NCBI GenBank assembly: GCA_013003145.1
Contig: JABDLH010000048.1
Location: 1-8,377 of the forward strand
Length of the DNA stretch: 8,377 nucleotides
Direction: 5' to 3'
Origin: Flavobacteriaceae bacterium
Lineage (GTDB): Bacteria > Bacteroidota > Bacteroidia > Flavobacteriales > Flavobacteriaceae
Shown: positions 1 to 5,617 of the stretch, one piece after another
Position numbering within the stretch: the stretch's first letter is position 1
How the letters are laid out: each line of letters opens with the position of its first letter
Made by a program: the position numbers and the translations under genes
Notes under the pieces: model-generated
What the model saw: the letters and a program-made list of their open reading frames with translations, nothing else
Database searches by the model: none
What the model was told of the DNA's origin: nothing

Positions 1-591
1 GTAGTATTGTTGGACGAGATCGAAAAAGCACACCCGGATACCTTTAATATCCTGTTACAAGTGCTGGACGAGGGCCGGCTGACCGATAACAAAGGCCGTG
101 TTGCCGATTTTAAGAATACCATCATCATCATGCCCAGTAACCTCGGTAGCCATATCATACAGGAAAAGTTTGAGGAAAACCCCGATTTCTTCAGCGCTAC
201 CGAAGCAGCCAGGGTCGATGTCCTGGGGCTGTTGAGAAAAACCATCAGGCCCGAGTTTATCAACAGGATTGATGATATAATCATGTTTACCCCATTGAAC
301 ATGAAAGATATCACGAAGATCGTGAGGCTACAGTTGAACCAGTTGAAAAAAATGCTCGAAAAACAGCATATCACCATGGACGCCACCGAAGATGCCGTTG
401 AATACCTGGCAAAATCCGGGTTTGATCCGCAATACGGGGCCAGGCCTATAAAAAGGGTGATACAGAAAGAAGTGCTCAACGCGCTTTCCAAAGAACTGCT
501 CAGCGGTAAAATAACCGCAGACAGCATCATCCTTATCGATTCTTTTGATGAAGGACTGGTCTTCCGCAACCAGACTGAAATGATCTCCTGA
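1..591 (+). CDS. clpB: ClpB disaggregase, C-terminal part (5' end outside window)
   Basis: This is the last 196 residues of an AAA+ HSP100 chaperone; the frame is open from base 1, so the true start lies upstream. ClpB works in the cytoplasm as an ATP-driven hexamer that threads aggregated proteins, together with DnaK. Visible parts belong to the second ATPase domain: Walker B (VVLLDEIEKAH, residues 1-11 of the fragment), sensor 1 region (IIIMPSNLGS, 41-50), arginine finger (RPEFINRID, R89) and sensor 2 (GARPIKRVIQ, R148), then the small D2 subdomain to a TGA stop. The stretch ARVDVLGLLRK before the arginine finger and the lack of a ClpX-like or ClpP-binding loop favour ClpB over ClpC or ClpA, though the N-terminal and middle domains that would settle it are missing. 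One oddity is Pro45 where family members normally have Thr (MTSNLG). A strong terminator follows, so the gene ends its transcript. Confidence 0.93.
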   Translation, partial: VVLLDEIEKAHPDTFNILLQVLDEGRLTDNKGRVADFKNTIIIMPSNLGSHIIQEKFEENPDFFSATEAARVDVLGLLRKTIRPEFINRIDDIIMFTPLNMKDITKIVRLQLNQLKKMLEKQHITMDATEDAVEYLAKSGFDPQYGARPIKRVIQKEVLNALSKELLSGKITADSIILIDSFDEGLVFRNQTEMIS

Positions 592-617
592 GAAGCAGAT
601 TAGTTTCAAATAAAATG

Positions 618-655
618 ATACCCCTGTTGTTCATAAAACAGGGGTATTTTTTTTT
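618..655 (+). terminator. Rho-independent terminator of clpB
   Basis: A perfect 11-bp stem, ATACCCCTGTT (618-628) against AACAGGGGTAT (637-647), encloses an 8-nt loop and runs into nine T residues (647-655). It begins 26 bp after the clpB stop. It is the only strong intrinsic terminator in the window and separates clpB from the TetR gene. Confidence 0.93.
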
Positions 656-659
656 CAAT

Positions 660-679
660 TATATACCATGCAGTATATA
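660..679. promoter_or_regulatory. Inverted repeat, candidate operator of the TetR regulator
   Basis: TATATAC (660-666) and GTATATA (673-679) form a perfect 7-bp inverted repeat with a 6-bp spacer, ending 31 bp before the regulator's ATG and just upstream of the best -7 candidate. TetR dimers bind short palindromes of this kind and commonly repress their own gene. The site lies where the -33 contact of that promoter should be, so binding would block polymerase. The operator role is inferred; AT-rich arms can arise by chance. Confidence 0.5.
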
Positions 680-686
680 GATTTTT

Positions 687-694
687 TATATTCG
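687..694 (+). promoter_or_regulatory. Possible -7 box of the TetR gene
   Basis: TATATTCG matches the Bacteroidota -7 consensus TAnnTTTG at all but one fixed position and would give a leader of about 12 nt. No TTG/TTTG -33 element is seen at the right distance. TAGATTTT at 678-685 is an alternative that would overlap the inverted repeat. Either is plausible for a weak, repressible promoter. Confidence 0.35.
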
Positions 695-710
695 TAATAA
701 ATAGCCGGGC

Positions 711-1307
711 ATGACCACTAAGGCCGAAAGGACCACCCAATTCATCATCGAGACCGTTGCACCTATCTTTAATAAGCACGGATATGTTGGAACAAGCATG
801 AGCGATCTTACCGAAGCGACCGGGCTTACCAAAGGTGCTATCTATGGCAACTTTGAAAACAAGGAAGCATTGGCATTAGCGGCATTTCAATACAACAGTT
901 CACGCTTGTTAGAGGCTGTGGATGAAAAATTGCAGGTTCCGGGAACGGCTTTGGATAAATTGTTTTCCCTTACCGCCTTCTTCAGGCATTACGATGAATT
1001 TACCCGTGAAATGGGAGGCTGCCCTATCCTGAATACAGGGGTGGACGCCGAGCATAACAACCGCTTGTTAGCGGCGGCGGCGAGAGAAACCCTGGTCACC
1101 ATTGAAGGCAAGATAGCCCTGGTGTTAGAGAATGGCGTAAAGAATAATGAAATAAAGCTGCCTGTTCCTCCCTTGCAGTTTGCCAGGCAACTTTACACCA
1201 TGATCCTTGGTGCTGTTTCCTCGGCTACGATCAGCAGGGATCGGAAATACCTGCTAAATACCATCGCGTACCTGGAAGTCCTGATCAGGAAGGAGATCGG
1301 GAAATAA
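711..1307 (+). CDS. TetR/AcrR-family transcriptional repressor
   Basis: The 198-residue length is typical of the family. The N-terminal TetR_N helix-turn-helix covers about residues 8-55; the turn and recognition helix are seen in SDLTEATGLTKGAIYGNFENKEAL, with the hallmark GAIYGNF (42-48) and the following KEAL. The C-terminal ligand and dimer domain contains GGCPILNTG (102-110), a pattern seen in the subgroup of TetR proteins that includes YxaF/LmrA and AcuR-like regulators; the ligand cannot be deduced. The ATG at 711 puts the DNA-binding domain at the usual distance from the N terminus. No transporter or enzyme gene lies beside it: clpB upstream is closed by a terminator and the downstream gene is convergent. 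Self-repression through the inverted repeat at 660-679 is the simplest model; other targets must lie elsewhere. Confidence 0.92.
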   Translation: MTTKAERTTQFIIETVAPIFNKHGYVGTSMSDLTEATGLTKGAIYGNFENKEALALAAFQYNSSRLLEAVDEKLQVPGTALDKLFSLTAFFRHYDEFTREMGGCPILNTGVDAEHNNRLLAAAARETLVTIEGKIALVLENGVKNNEIKLPVPPLQFARQLYTMILGAVSSATISRDRKYLLNTIAYLEVLIRKEIGK

Positions 1308-1328
1308 TCAATTTCTTTTTCGTTATCC

Positions 1329-2969
1329 TTACTCCCCTACAACCCTGAAAATCCATAGTTTATCCGGGTATTTCCCATTCATTTTACCATCGCGCTGCTC
1401 TCGTGCTTCGTCAATAGACCTGTAGCGCCCCAGGTAAACGTAGTTATACTTATTTTCTGAACGGTAGAACGATTTGGGATCAAGCCCCATCTGGCTAAGC
1501 TTATTTACAAAAATATCGTGGTATTTCTTTGTACCAAAGACATTGGCAATCAGGTAGAACCCGGGAAGCAGCCCTCCTGCTCTTTCAACTTCCTCGTAGC
1601 GTTCACCTGGTCTGCGGGTAACTTCTTCTGCGACTTCGGCAGATTCCTGTCCTGCTGTCTGATCAGCAGCAGGTCTGTCCTGATCGCGCTCTCGAGCCGC
1701 TGCCAAGGCGGCTTGTTCGCGTACCCGGGCCAGGGAATCCTTGATTTGTTCCTGCCTTACCTTTTGTTGCTGCACTACTCTACGGGCTGTTTCAGCAGCA
1801 TCTATTGAATCGCGCTCTCGCTGCTTGCGTTTCTTCCGTGATTCTACATCTGCTTGTGCAGTCTCTTCGGCAATACGCGCCATTTCAATAAAGGCCTGTC
1901 GCTCCTTTTCAAGGCGGCTGAGTTCGGCATCATTCTCGTCGGTATTTTCTTCGCTGGCCAACTGGGTCTGCGATCTTACGTCTTGCTGCCCGGGCGCAGA
2001 CTCCAGGGTTAACAGGACCTGCTCCCCTTCTTCTTCTTCATCAAATCCAACAACTCTCCTTCTTAGATCGTTGGGTCCAAATGAATAAGCAGTCACAAAT
2101 TCGAACGTTGTAGAGTTACCTTGCAATTGCTGATCCCCACCAAATTCGACCAGGGCTCCGATAGAAAAATTCTTCAGGAAACGCCCACCGGCACCTGCAG
2201 ACAGACCGTAGAAATTATTATAACCCAATTGTCCCCAGAATTTGGAGGTTGATAACAAGGTGGTAAACCCTACTTGGTTATCCGCATCCGGCAGCGAACG
2301 GATATATACCATGGGCCTGAGGTAAGAGGTCCCCGGCATTCCAATGGCTAATGGGATATCGTAGCTGGCCAGCCCGGTATAGACATTATTAGCACCCGGA
2401 TCCTGCCCGTCTTTACTGAGGTTAATATCGATGAGGTTTTCGGCTACAAGCCCAAAGCTAAAATCATTAATGCTATATCGGAGACTGGGAGCTAATCGGA
2501 TAAGTGTTTGGTTTGGAATATCAAACTGGGGAAGGGGCATGTCCGGGTTCTGTTGAAACCTGGTATCCCCTGCCTCTTGCTGAAACCCGAACAGGTTTAG
2601 GCCAAAAGCCAGGTCTGATGCTGCGTTTATATTGAACGTTGCTGCGTAGTTCAGTACGGCCCCGGTTTGTATAAAGGAACCTGTATTGTGCTGAAAAAAT
2701 CCAATCCCGGCAGCGGAGGCCGAGTTAAGTTTTGCAGAATAATTGAAGAATAAGGTGGTGGGATCTCCATCGATGGTTTGCCACTGCCAGCGCGTCCATA
2801 GTGCCAGGGACTGTTCACTCTCCTTATCCAAGGATGCCGTTGGGTTCAGCAGGCTCTGGTTATATTGCGTAAGATTGTGCTGTCTCAGATCTGCAGGCAG
2901 ACCTGTGGCCTGGGCCATGACAGCCAAGGGAGCAAAAAACACGGAAATCCAAAGCCAAGGTCTCAACAT
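1329..2969 (-). CDS. PorP/SprF-like outer-membrane protein fused to a coiled coil and a SPOR domain
   Basis: The 546-residue protein has three parts. A Sec signal peptide (1-19, likely cut at VMA|Q) is followed by a barrel-like region (about 20-297) that opens with QYNQSLLNPTAS, close to the QYmfNpl(l)LNPA signature of PorP/SprF proteins, and has many alternating aromatic and hydrophobic strands. A charged linker (about 300-345, with DEEEEGEQ) leads into a Lys/Arg/Glu/Gln/Ala-rich helix, probably a coiled coil (about 346-430). The C-terminal 80 residues (GFYLIANVFGTKKYHD to LWIFRVV, about 470-543) look like a SPOR domain, the fold that binds denuded peptidoglycan glycan strands. Family members sit in the outer membrane and serve type IX secretion or attachment of secreted proteins. 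Here the periplasmic tail could anchor the barrel to the cell wall, which is an inference. No large adhesin gene, the frequent partner of such proteins, is next to it. The gene faces tetR across 21 bp without a terminator. Confidence 0.85.
   Translation of the reverse strand: MLRPWLWISVFFAPLAVMAQATGLPADLRQHNLTQYNQSLLNPTASLDKESEQSLALWTRWQWQTIDGDPTTLFFNYSAKLNSASAAGIGFFQHNTGSFIQTGAVLNYAATFNINAASDLAFGLNLFGFQQEAGDTRFQQNPDMPLPQFDIPNQTLIRLAPSLRYSINDFSFGLVAENLIDINLSKDGQDPGANNVYTGLASYDIPLAIGMPGTSYLRPMVYIRSLPDADNQVGFTTLLSTSKFWGQLGYNNFYGLSAGAGGRFLKNFSIGALVEFGGDQQLQGNSTTFEFVTAYSFGPNDLRRRVVGFDEEEEGEQVLLTLESAPGQQDVRSQTQLASEENTDENDAELSRLEKERQAFIEMARIAEETAQADVESRKKRKQRERDSIDAAETARRVVQQQKVRQEQIKDSLARVREQAALAAARERDQDRPAADQTAGQESAEVAEEVTRRPGERYEEVERAGGLLPGFYLIANVFGTKKYHDIFVNKLSQMGLDPKSFYRSENKYNYVYLGRYRSIDEAREQRDGKMNGKYPDKLWIFRVVGE
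1683..1820. repeat. Two 12-bp direct repeats inside the coiled-coil part of the PorP-SPOR gene
   Basis: ATCGCGCTCTCG occurs at 1683-1694 and again at 1809-1820. On the minus strand both encode part of RERD(Q/S), residues 426-430 and 384-388. The offset is 126 bp, or 42 residues, which is six heptads. This fits a helix that keeps its heptad phase and perhaps an old internal duplication, though the sequence between does not repeat clearly. Confidence 0.5.
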
Positions 2970-2993
2970 ATCCGGGGAATCTCAAGGTTATTT

Positions 2994-3027
2994 ATACTAT
3001 TTTTACCAGTAATCTGTTAAATAGTAT
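2994..3027. promoter_or_regulatory. Inverted repeat in the divergent promoter region
   Basis: ATACTATTT (2994-3002) and AAATAGTAT (3019-3027) are perfect 9-bp arms 16 bp apart, in the 83-bp gap between the PorP-SPOR gene and the phosphatase-family gene. It may be a regulator site shared by both promoters, or a hairpin in the leader of the minus-strand transcript. The gap is AT-rich, so chance is possible. Confidence 0.4.
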
Positions 3028-3042
3028 GTAGGTAAATTTATA

Positions 3043-3050
3043 CAAATCTA
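3043..3050 (-). promoter_or_regulatory. -7 box candidate for the PorP-SPOR gene
   Basis: Read on the minus strand the bases are TAGATTTG, a perfect match to TAnnTTTG. Transcription would start near 3039 and give a leader of about 70 nt that contains the inverted repeat at 2994-3027. No -33 TTG is seen at the usual distance. On the plus strand the best box for the opposite gene is weaker (TAAATTTA, 3033-3040). Confidence 0.35.
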
Positions 3051-3052
3051 AT

Positions 3053-3601
3053 ATGAAATCCTTAAAACTACTCAGCTTCTCTCTTTTATTCATCGTATTA
3101 AGCAGCAGTTGTAAAGACGAAAAAACAATTCCAACTGTGGAAAAGGAGCCTACGGTATCTACCTATTACCTGATCCGACATGCTGAAAAAGATCGTTCTA
3201 ACCCGGAAAATTCCGATCCGGAATTGACACAGAAAGGACTGGGCAGGGCCATGCACTGGGCAGAGATCCTGGATCAGGTTCCACTGGATGCTATTTACAG
3301 TACAGATTTTGAAAGAACTTCCATGACAGCCGCCCCGGCTGCTGTAAAACAAGACATTACGGTACAGTACTACGATCCATCTACCCTCAATCTTGAAGAA
3401 TTTAAGCAGCAGACCCAAGGGATGAACGTCCTGATCGTGGGTCACAGTAATACCACTCCTAAAATGGTGAACCAGTTGATCGGTGAGGAGAAGTACCCCG
3501 ATATGGATGATTATGACAATGGCAGCCTTTTTATCATACAGACCGTGGGGAATAAAACTACCTCACAAGTACTGGAATTTAATTGTAATTGTCCGGATTG
3601 A
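3053..3601 (+). CDS. Histidine phosphatase (phosphoglycerate mutase-like) lipoprotein
   Basis: This is a 182-residue member of the histidine phosphatase superfamily, branch 1. The catalytic motif is RHAEK (R42, H43 as the phosphorylated histidine). LTQKGLGRA (58-66), IYSTDFERTSMTA (81-93, with the phosphate-binding R88) and VGHSNT (129-134, with H131 as the second histidine) complete the site, so it should be active. The N terminus is a lipoprotein signal, a hydrophobic stretch ending LSSSC with C20 as the lipidated residue. CKDEK after it resembles the Lys-acidic surface-export signals of Bacteroidota lipoproteins, so the protein may face the periplasm or the outside. The substrate is unknown; SixA-like protein phosphatases and small-molecule phosphatases both fit the short length. 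The ATG at 3053 precedes the signal peptide correctly. The last 23 bp overlap the convergent DUF6503-like gene. Confidence 0.88.
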   Translation: MKSLKLLSFSLLFIVLSSSCKDEKTIPTVEKEPTVSTYYLIRHAEKDRSNPENSDPELTQKGLGRAMHWAEILDQVPLDAIYSTDFERTSMTAAPAAVKQDITVQYYDPSTLNLEEFKQQTQGMNVLIVGHSNTTPKMVNQLIGEEKYPDMDDYDNGSLFIIQTVGNKTTSQVLEFNCNCPD

Positions 3602-4334
3602 CAATGATCTGACTAATCTCTATTTTGGATAACAATTCCAATTGATCATTCAGATACAGGCTGTCCAGTTTCCGTAATTCAGGGCTGCTTGTAGAATCGG
3701 GCTTGTAATTATTGTAGTCTACAAAACGTATCCCCCCTACTCGCCTGGGGTTATAGGCTTCCCTGAAGCGCATTCCACCGCCATTAACCTGGTATTGATA
3801 GGCAAGGTAATCCGGTTCAAAGGTCTCCTTGTTGATCCAATAAACAAAGATGTCTTCAAAATCCTGCCCACCCCCTTCCTGGTCAAAGGTCACTTTTATC
3901 TTATAATACTCCTTGTCCCCGATTTTAATGTCCCCGATAAGCTCTTTATTCACTGCTTTATCATTTAAGCCATGGGGCAGGTATGTAAAATAATGCACAG
4001 AATTGATCGCTTCTGAATATATGCTTTTTACTGAGTCGGTTAAGGCAACCACGCTGTCATTGATCTCACGACTCACTTCACCACGGCGGAGAGCATCGAC
4101 GATCACGGCGGTATCTGTGACCAATATCCTCTTCATTACTTTACGTCCATCCTGTTTTTCCAATACATAATCCTTATCCCTGAAATGAAAAGAAATAAAG
4201 CTGTTATCGTACAGTTCTCCGCCGGCGTTCTCAATAGACTGATCAACGATCTCCTGGGCCGTAAGCGGTTTTTCTTTTTCTTCCCGGCAAGCGAATAGCA
4301 GGAACAGGCAAATAATAAGGGATATTCTTTTCAT
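3579..4334 (-). CDS. DUF6503-like lipoprotein of unknown function
   Basis: The 251-residue protein starts with a lipoprotein signal peptide: a hydrophobic stretch ending LLFAC, lipidated at C16, then the charged run REEKEK. The mature part opens with AQEIVDQSIENAGG (26-39) and ISFHFRDKDY (47-56), and includes YLPHGLNDKAV (118-128), KIGDKEYYKIKVTF (137-150) and FVYWINKETFEPDYLAY (163-179). This pattern I recognise from a flavobacterial family now called DUF6503, some members of which carry the misleading name deoxyribose-phosphate aldolase. The run of beta strands with the YWINKETF turn suggests a LolA/LppX-like half-barrel that binds lipid or another hydrophobic ligand, which is inference. 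No catalytic motif is visible. The family name is from memory and not checked. The gene overlaps its convergent neighbour and is divergent from smpB. Confidence 0.8.
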   Translation of the reverse strand: MKRISLIICLFLLFACREEKEKPLTAQEIVDQSIENAGGELYDNSFISFHFRDKDYVLEKQDGRKVMKRILVTDTAVIVDALRRGEVSREINDSVVALTDSVKSIYSEAINSVHYFTYLPHGLNDKAVNKELIGDIKIGDKEYYKIKVTFDQEGGGQDFEDIFVYWINKETFEPDYLAYQYQVNGGGMRFREAYNPRRVGGIRFVDYNNYKPDSTSSPELRKLDSLYLNDQLELLSKIEISQIIVNPDNYN

Positions 4335-4370
4335 GGATTGGAATTATTTCTATGCAAAATACCAATCCAT
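4333..4370. promoter_or_regulatory. Inverted repeat reaching into the start codon of the DUF6503-like gene
   Basis: ATGGATTGG (4333-4341) and CCAATCCAT (4362-4370) are perfect 9-bp arms around a 20-bp spacer. The left arm includes two bases of the minus-strand start codon. The spacer holds a degenerate minus-strand -7 box (TATTTTGC, 4361-4354). If that box is used, the arms bracket it like an operator; if transcription starts further upstream, the mRNA hairpin would bury the start codon. Either use is inferred. Confidence 0.45.
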
Positions 4371-4407
4371 TTGGCATATGCGTTCTTTTTAGCGCAAATT
4401 ATTACCG

Positions 4408-4436
4408 TTGGTATGTAGTAAATCTTGTTATTTTTG
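4408..4436 (+). promoter_or_regulatory. smpB promoter (Bacteroidota sigma type)
   Basis: TTG at 4408-4410 and a perfect -7 box TATTTTTG at 4429-4436 are separated by 18 bp, matching the -33/-7 pattern of the Bacteroidota primary sigma factor. Transcription should start about 4439-4441, so the smpB message would carry only 2-4 nt before its ATG at 4443. Confidence 0.7.
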
Positions 4437-4442
4437 TGAAGT

Positions 4443-4904
4443 ATGCAGAAAAACATCAACATAAAGAATAAAAAGGCTCGCTTTGAGTACGAACTCCTGG
4501 ACACTTATGTCGCCGGAATTGTATTGTCAGGGACCGAGATCAAATCTATACGGCTGGGAAAAGCTTCTATTGCAGAAAGCTTTTGCGAATTTAATGACAA
4601 GGGCGAGCTCTTCATCATCAATATGCAGGTAGATGAATATACCCATGCCTACCACTTTAACCACAAACCCAAGGCAGAGCGAAAATTATTACTGCATAGC
4701 CAGGAGCTGAAAAAACTGGAAAAGGAAGTAAAGGCTTCAGGCCTGACCATAGTGCCCCTTAATTTGTTCATCAACGACCGCGGGCTTGCCAAAGTAAAAA
4801 TTGCACTTGCCAAAGGTAAAAAGCTCTATGATAAGCGCGATGCGATCAAGGACCGTGACAATAAACGAAACCTTGCCCGGATCAAAAAAAGCTTTAATAA
4901 CTGA
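4443..4904 (+). CDS. smpB: SsrA-binding protein SmpB
   Basis: SmpB binds tmRNA and brings it to ribosomes stalled on broken messages, so that the peptide is tagged and the ribosome freed. The 153-residue length is normal. Family motifs are present in order: [10 protein letters not shown] (9-18), [11 protein letters not shown] (27-37), the central beta-barrel with [10 protein letters not shown] (60-69) and [12 protein letters not shown] (74-85), and the C-terminal GKKLYDKR (125-132) followed by a basic tail ([15 protein letters not shown]) that enters the decoding site. The start at 4443 is fixed by the promoter and by the usual short N terminus. The tmRNA gene itself is not in the window. The stop codon abuts that of pcm on the other strand. 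Confidence 0.97.
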   Translation: MQKNINIKNKKARFEYELLDTYVAGIVLSGTEIKSIRLGKASIAESFCEFNDKGELFIINMQVDEYTHAYHFNHKPKAERKLLLHSQELKKLEKEVKASGLTIVPLNLFINDRGLAKVKIALAKGKKLYDKRDAIKDRDNKRNLARIKKSFNN

Positions 4905-4914
4905 TCAGTTTTTA
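4895..4914. terminator. Palindrome at the smpB/pcm junction, possibly a weak two-way terminator
   Basis: AACTGATCAGTT (4899-4910) is a perfect 12-bp palindrome centred exactly between the two genes, so both end with an Asn codon and TGA. With one mismatch it extends to 4895-4914. It is preceded by seven A residues (4884-4890) and followed by five T residues (4909-4913), so a weak stem with a U-tract forms on either strand. The stem is short and AT-rich, so strong termination is doubtful. Confidence 0.35.
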
Positions 4915-5546
4915 TCCTCGAGCAACGGAACAAACCGGAAGGTACCGAAAGATTCCCGTTCAAATTCTTTTTCGGATTTCCGGGTTATTCGCATCATTAC
5001 CTGGTTTTCCGTACCAACGGGTATCACAAGCCTTCCCCCTATCTTCAGCTGGGATAACAGGGCCTTGGGAACTTCGGGTGCACCGGCCGTGACGATCACA
5101 GCGTCAAAGGGTGCATCTTCTGGCAAACCTTTATAGCCATCACCAAATACGTATTTCTTAGGACGGTAGCCCATCTTCTTAAAGAAGAGGTTGGTCTTCT
5201 TAAATAACTCCAATTGACGTTCTATAGTAAATACCTTGGCTTTCAGATGTAATAAGACTGCTGTCTGGTACCCGCTCCCTGTCCCGATCTCCAATACCTT
5301 ATCTCCCTGTTCTATCTCCAGCAATTCTGTCTGGAAGGCAACAGTATAAGGTTGTGATATCGTCTGGTCTGCTGCAATAGGGAAGGCTTTATCCTGGTAG
5401 GCATGACCTTCAAAACTGCTGTCCATGAAAAGGTGTCTGGGGATGGCCTTAATGGCCTGAAGCACGCGGGGATCTTCTATCCCTTTGGCAGCAACCACTT
5501 CGGCAAGTTGGTTACGCATACCACGGTGTTTCAGCGTATCTTTCAT
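4905..5546 (-). CDS. pcm: Protein-L-isoaspartate O-methyltransferase
   Basis: The enzyme transfers a methyl group from S-adenosylmethionine to L-isoaspartyl residues in aged proteins, starting their repair. From the chosen ATG it has 213 residues, the normal size. The family loop QTISQPY (61-67) that holds the substrate is intact, the SAM-binding motif I is VLEIGTGSGYQ (84-94), motif II is FDAVIVTAGAPEVP (147-160) and motif III is GGRLVIPVG (170-178). The frame is open upstream to a TTG at 5567-5565, but those bases lie inside a perfect minus-strand -7 box, so the ATG at 5546-5544 is the likely start, with a leader of about 15 nt. The gene converges on smpB with no space between stops and is divergent from the oxidoreductase gene. 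Confidence 0.95.
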   Translation of the reverse strand: MKDTLKHRGMRNQLAEVVAAKGIEDPRVLQAIKAIPRHLFMDSSFEGHAYQDKAFPIAADQTISQPYTVAFQTELLEIEQGDKVLEIGTGSGYQTAVLLHLKAKVFTIERQLELFKKTNLFFKKMGYRPKKYVFGDGYKGLPEDAPFDAVIVTAGAPEVPKALLSQLKIGGRLVIPVGTENQVMMRITRKSEKEFERESFGTFRFVPLLEDKN

Positions 5547-5564
5547 CAGTTTGGTTTTGGAACA

Positions 5565-5572
5565 CAAAGTTA
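5565..5572 (-). promoter_or_regulatory. -7 box of pcm
   Basis: On the minus strand the bases read TAACTTTG, a perfect TAnnTTTG. Transcription would begin near 5561 and rules out translation from the TTG at 5567-5565. No clear -33 TTG is seen at 17-19 bp. Confidence 0.55.
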
Positions 5573-5617
5573 AGGAAGTTTACAAGAAGTTAGGCGGGTA
5601 AAATATCCCGGAATCCT

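Noticed and set aside
1651..1673. Inverted repeat CCTGCTG/CAGCAGG in the PorP-SPOR gene
   Set aside because: It is within coding sequence for a low-complexity Ala/Gln/Glu linker, where such repeats arise from codon use; no regulatory role is supported.
1741..2088. Ser- and Cys-rich open frame of 115 codons on the plus strand
   Set aside because: It is the reverse of the Arg/Glu/Ala-rich coiled-coil region of the PorP-SPOR gene; the Ser/Cys richness follows from that.
5547..5567. Seven-residue N-terminal extension of pcm from a TTG codon
   Set aside because: The TTG lies in a perfect -7 box, a normal ATG follows, and the length from the ATG is already typical.
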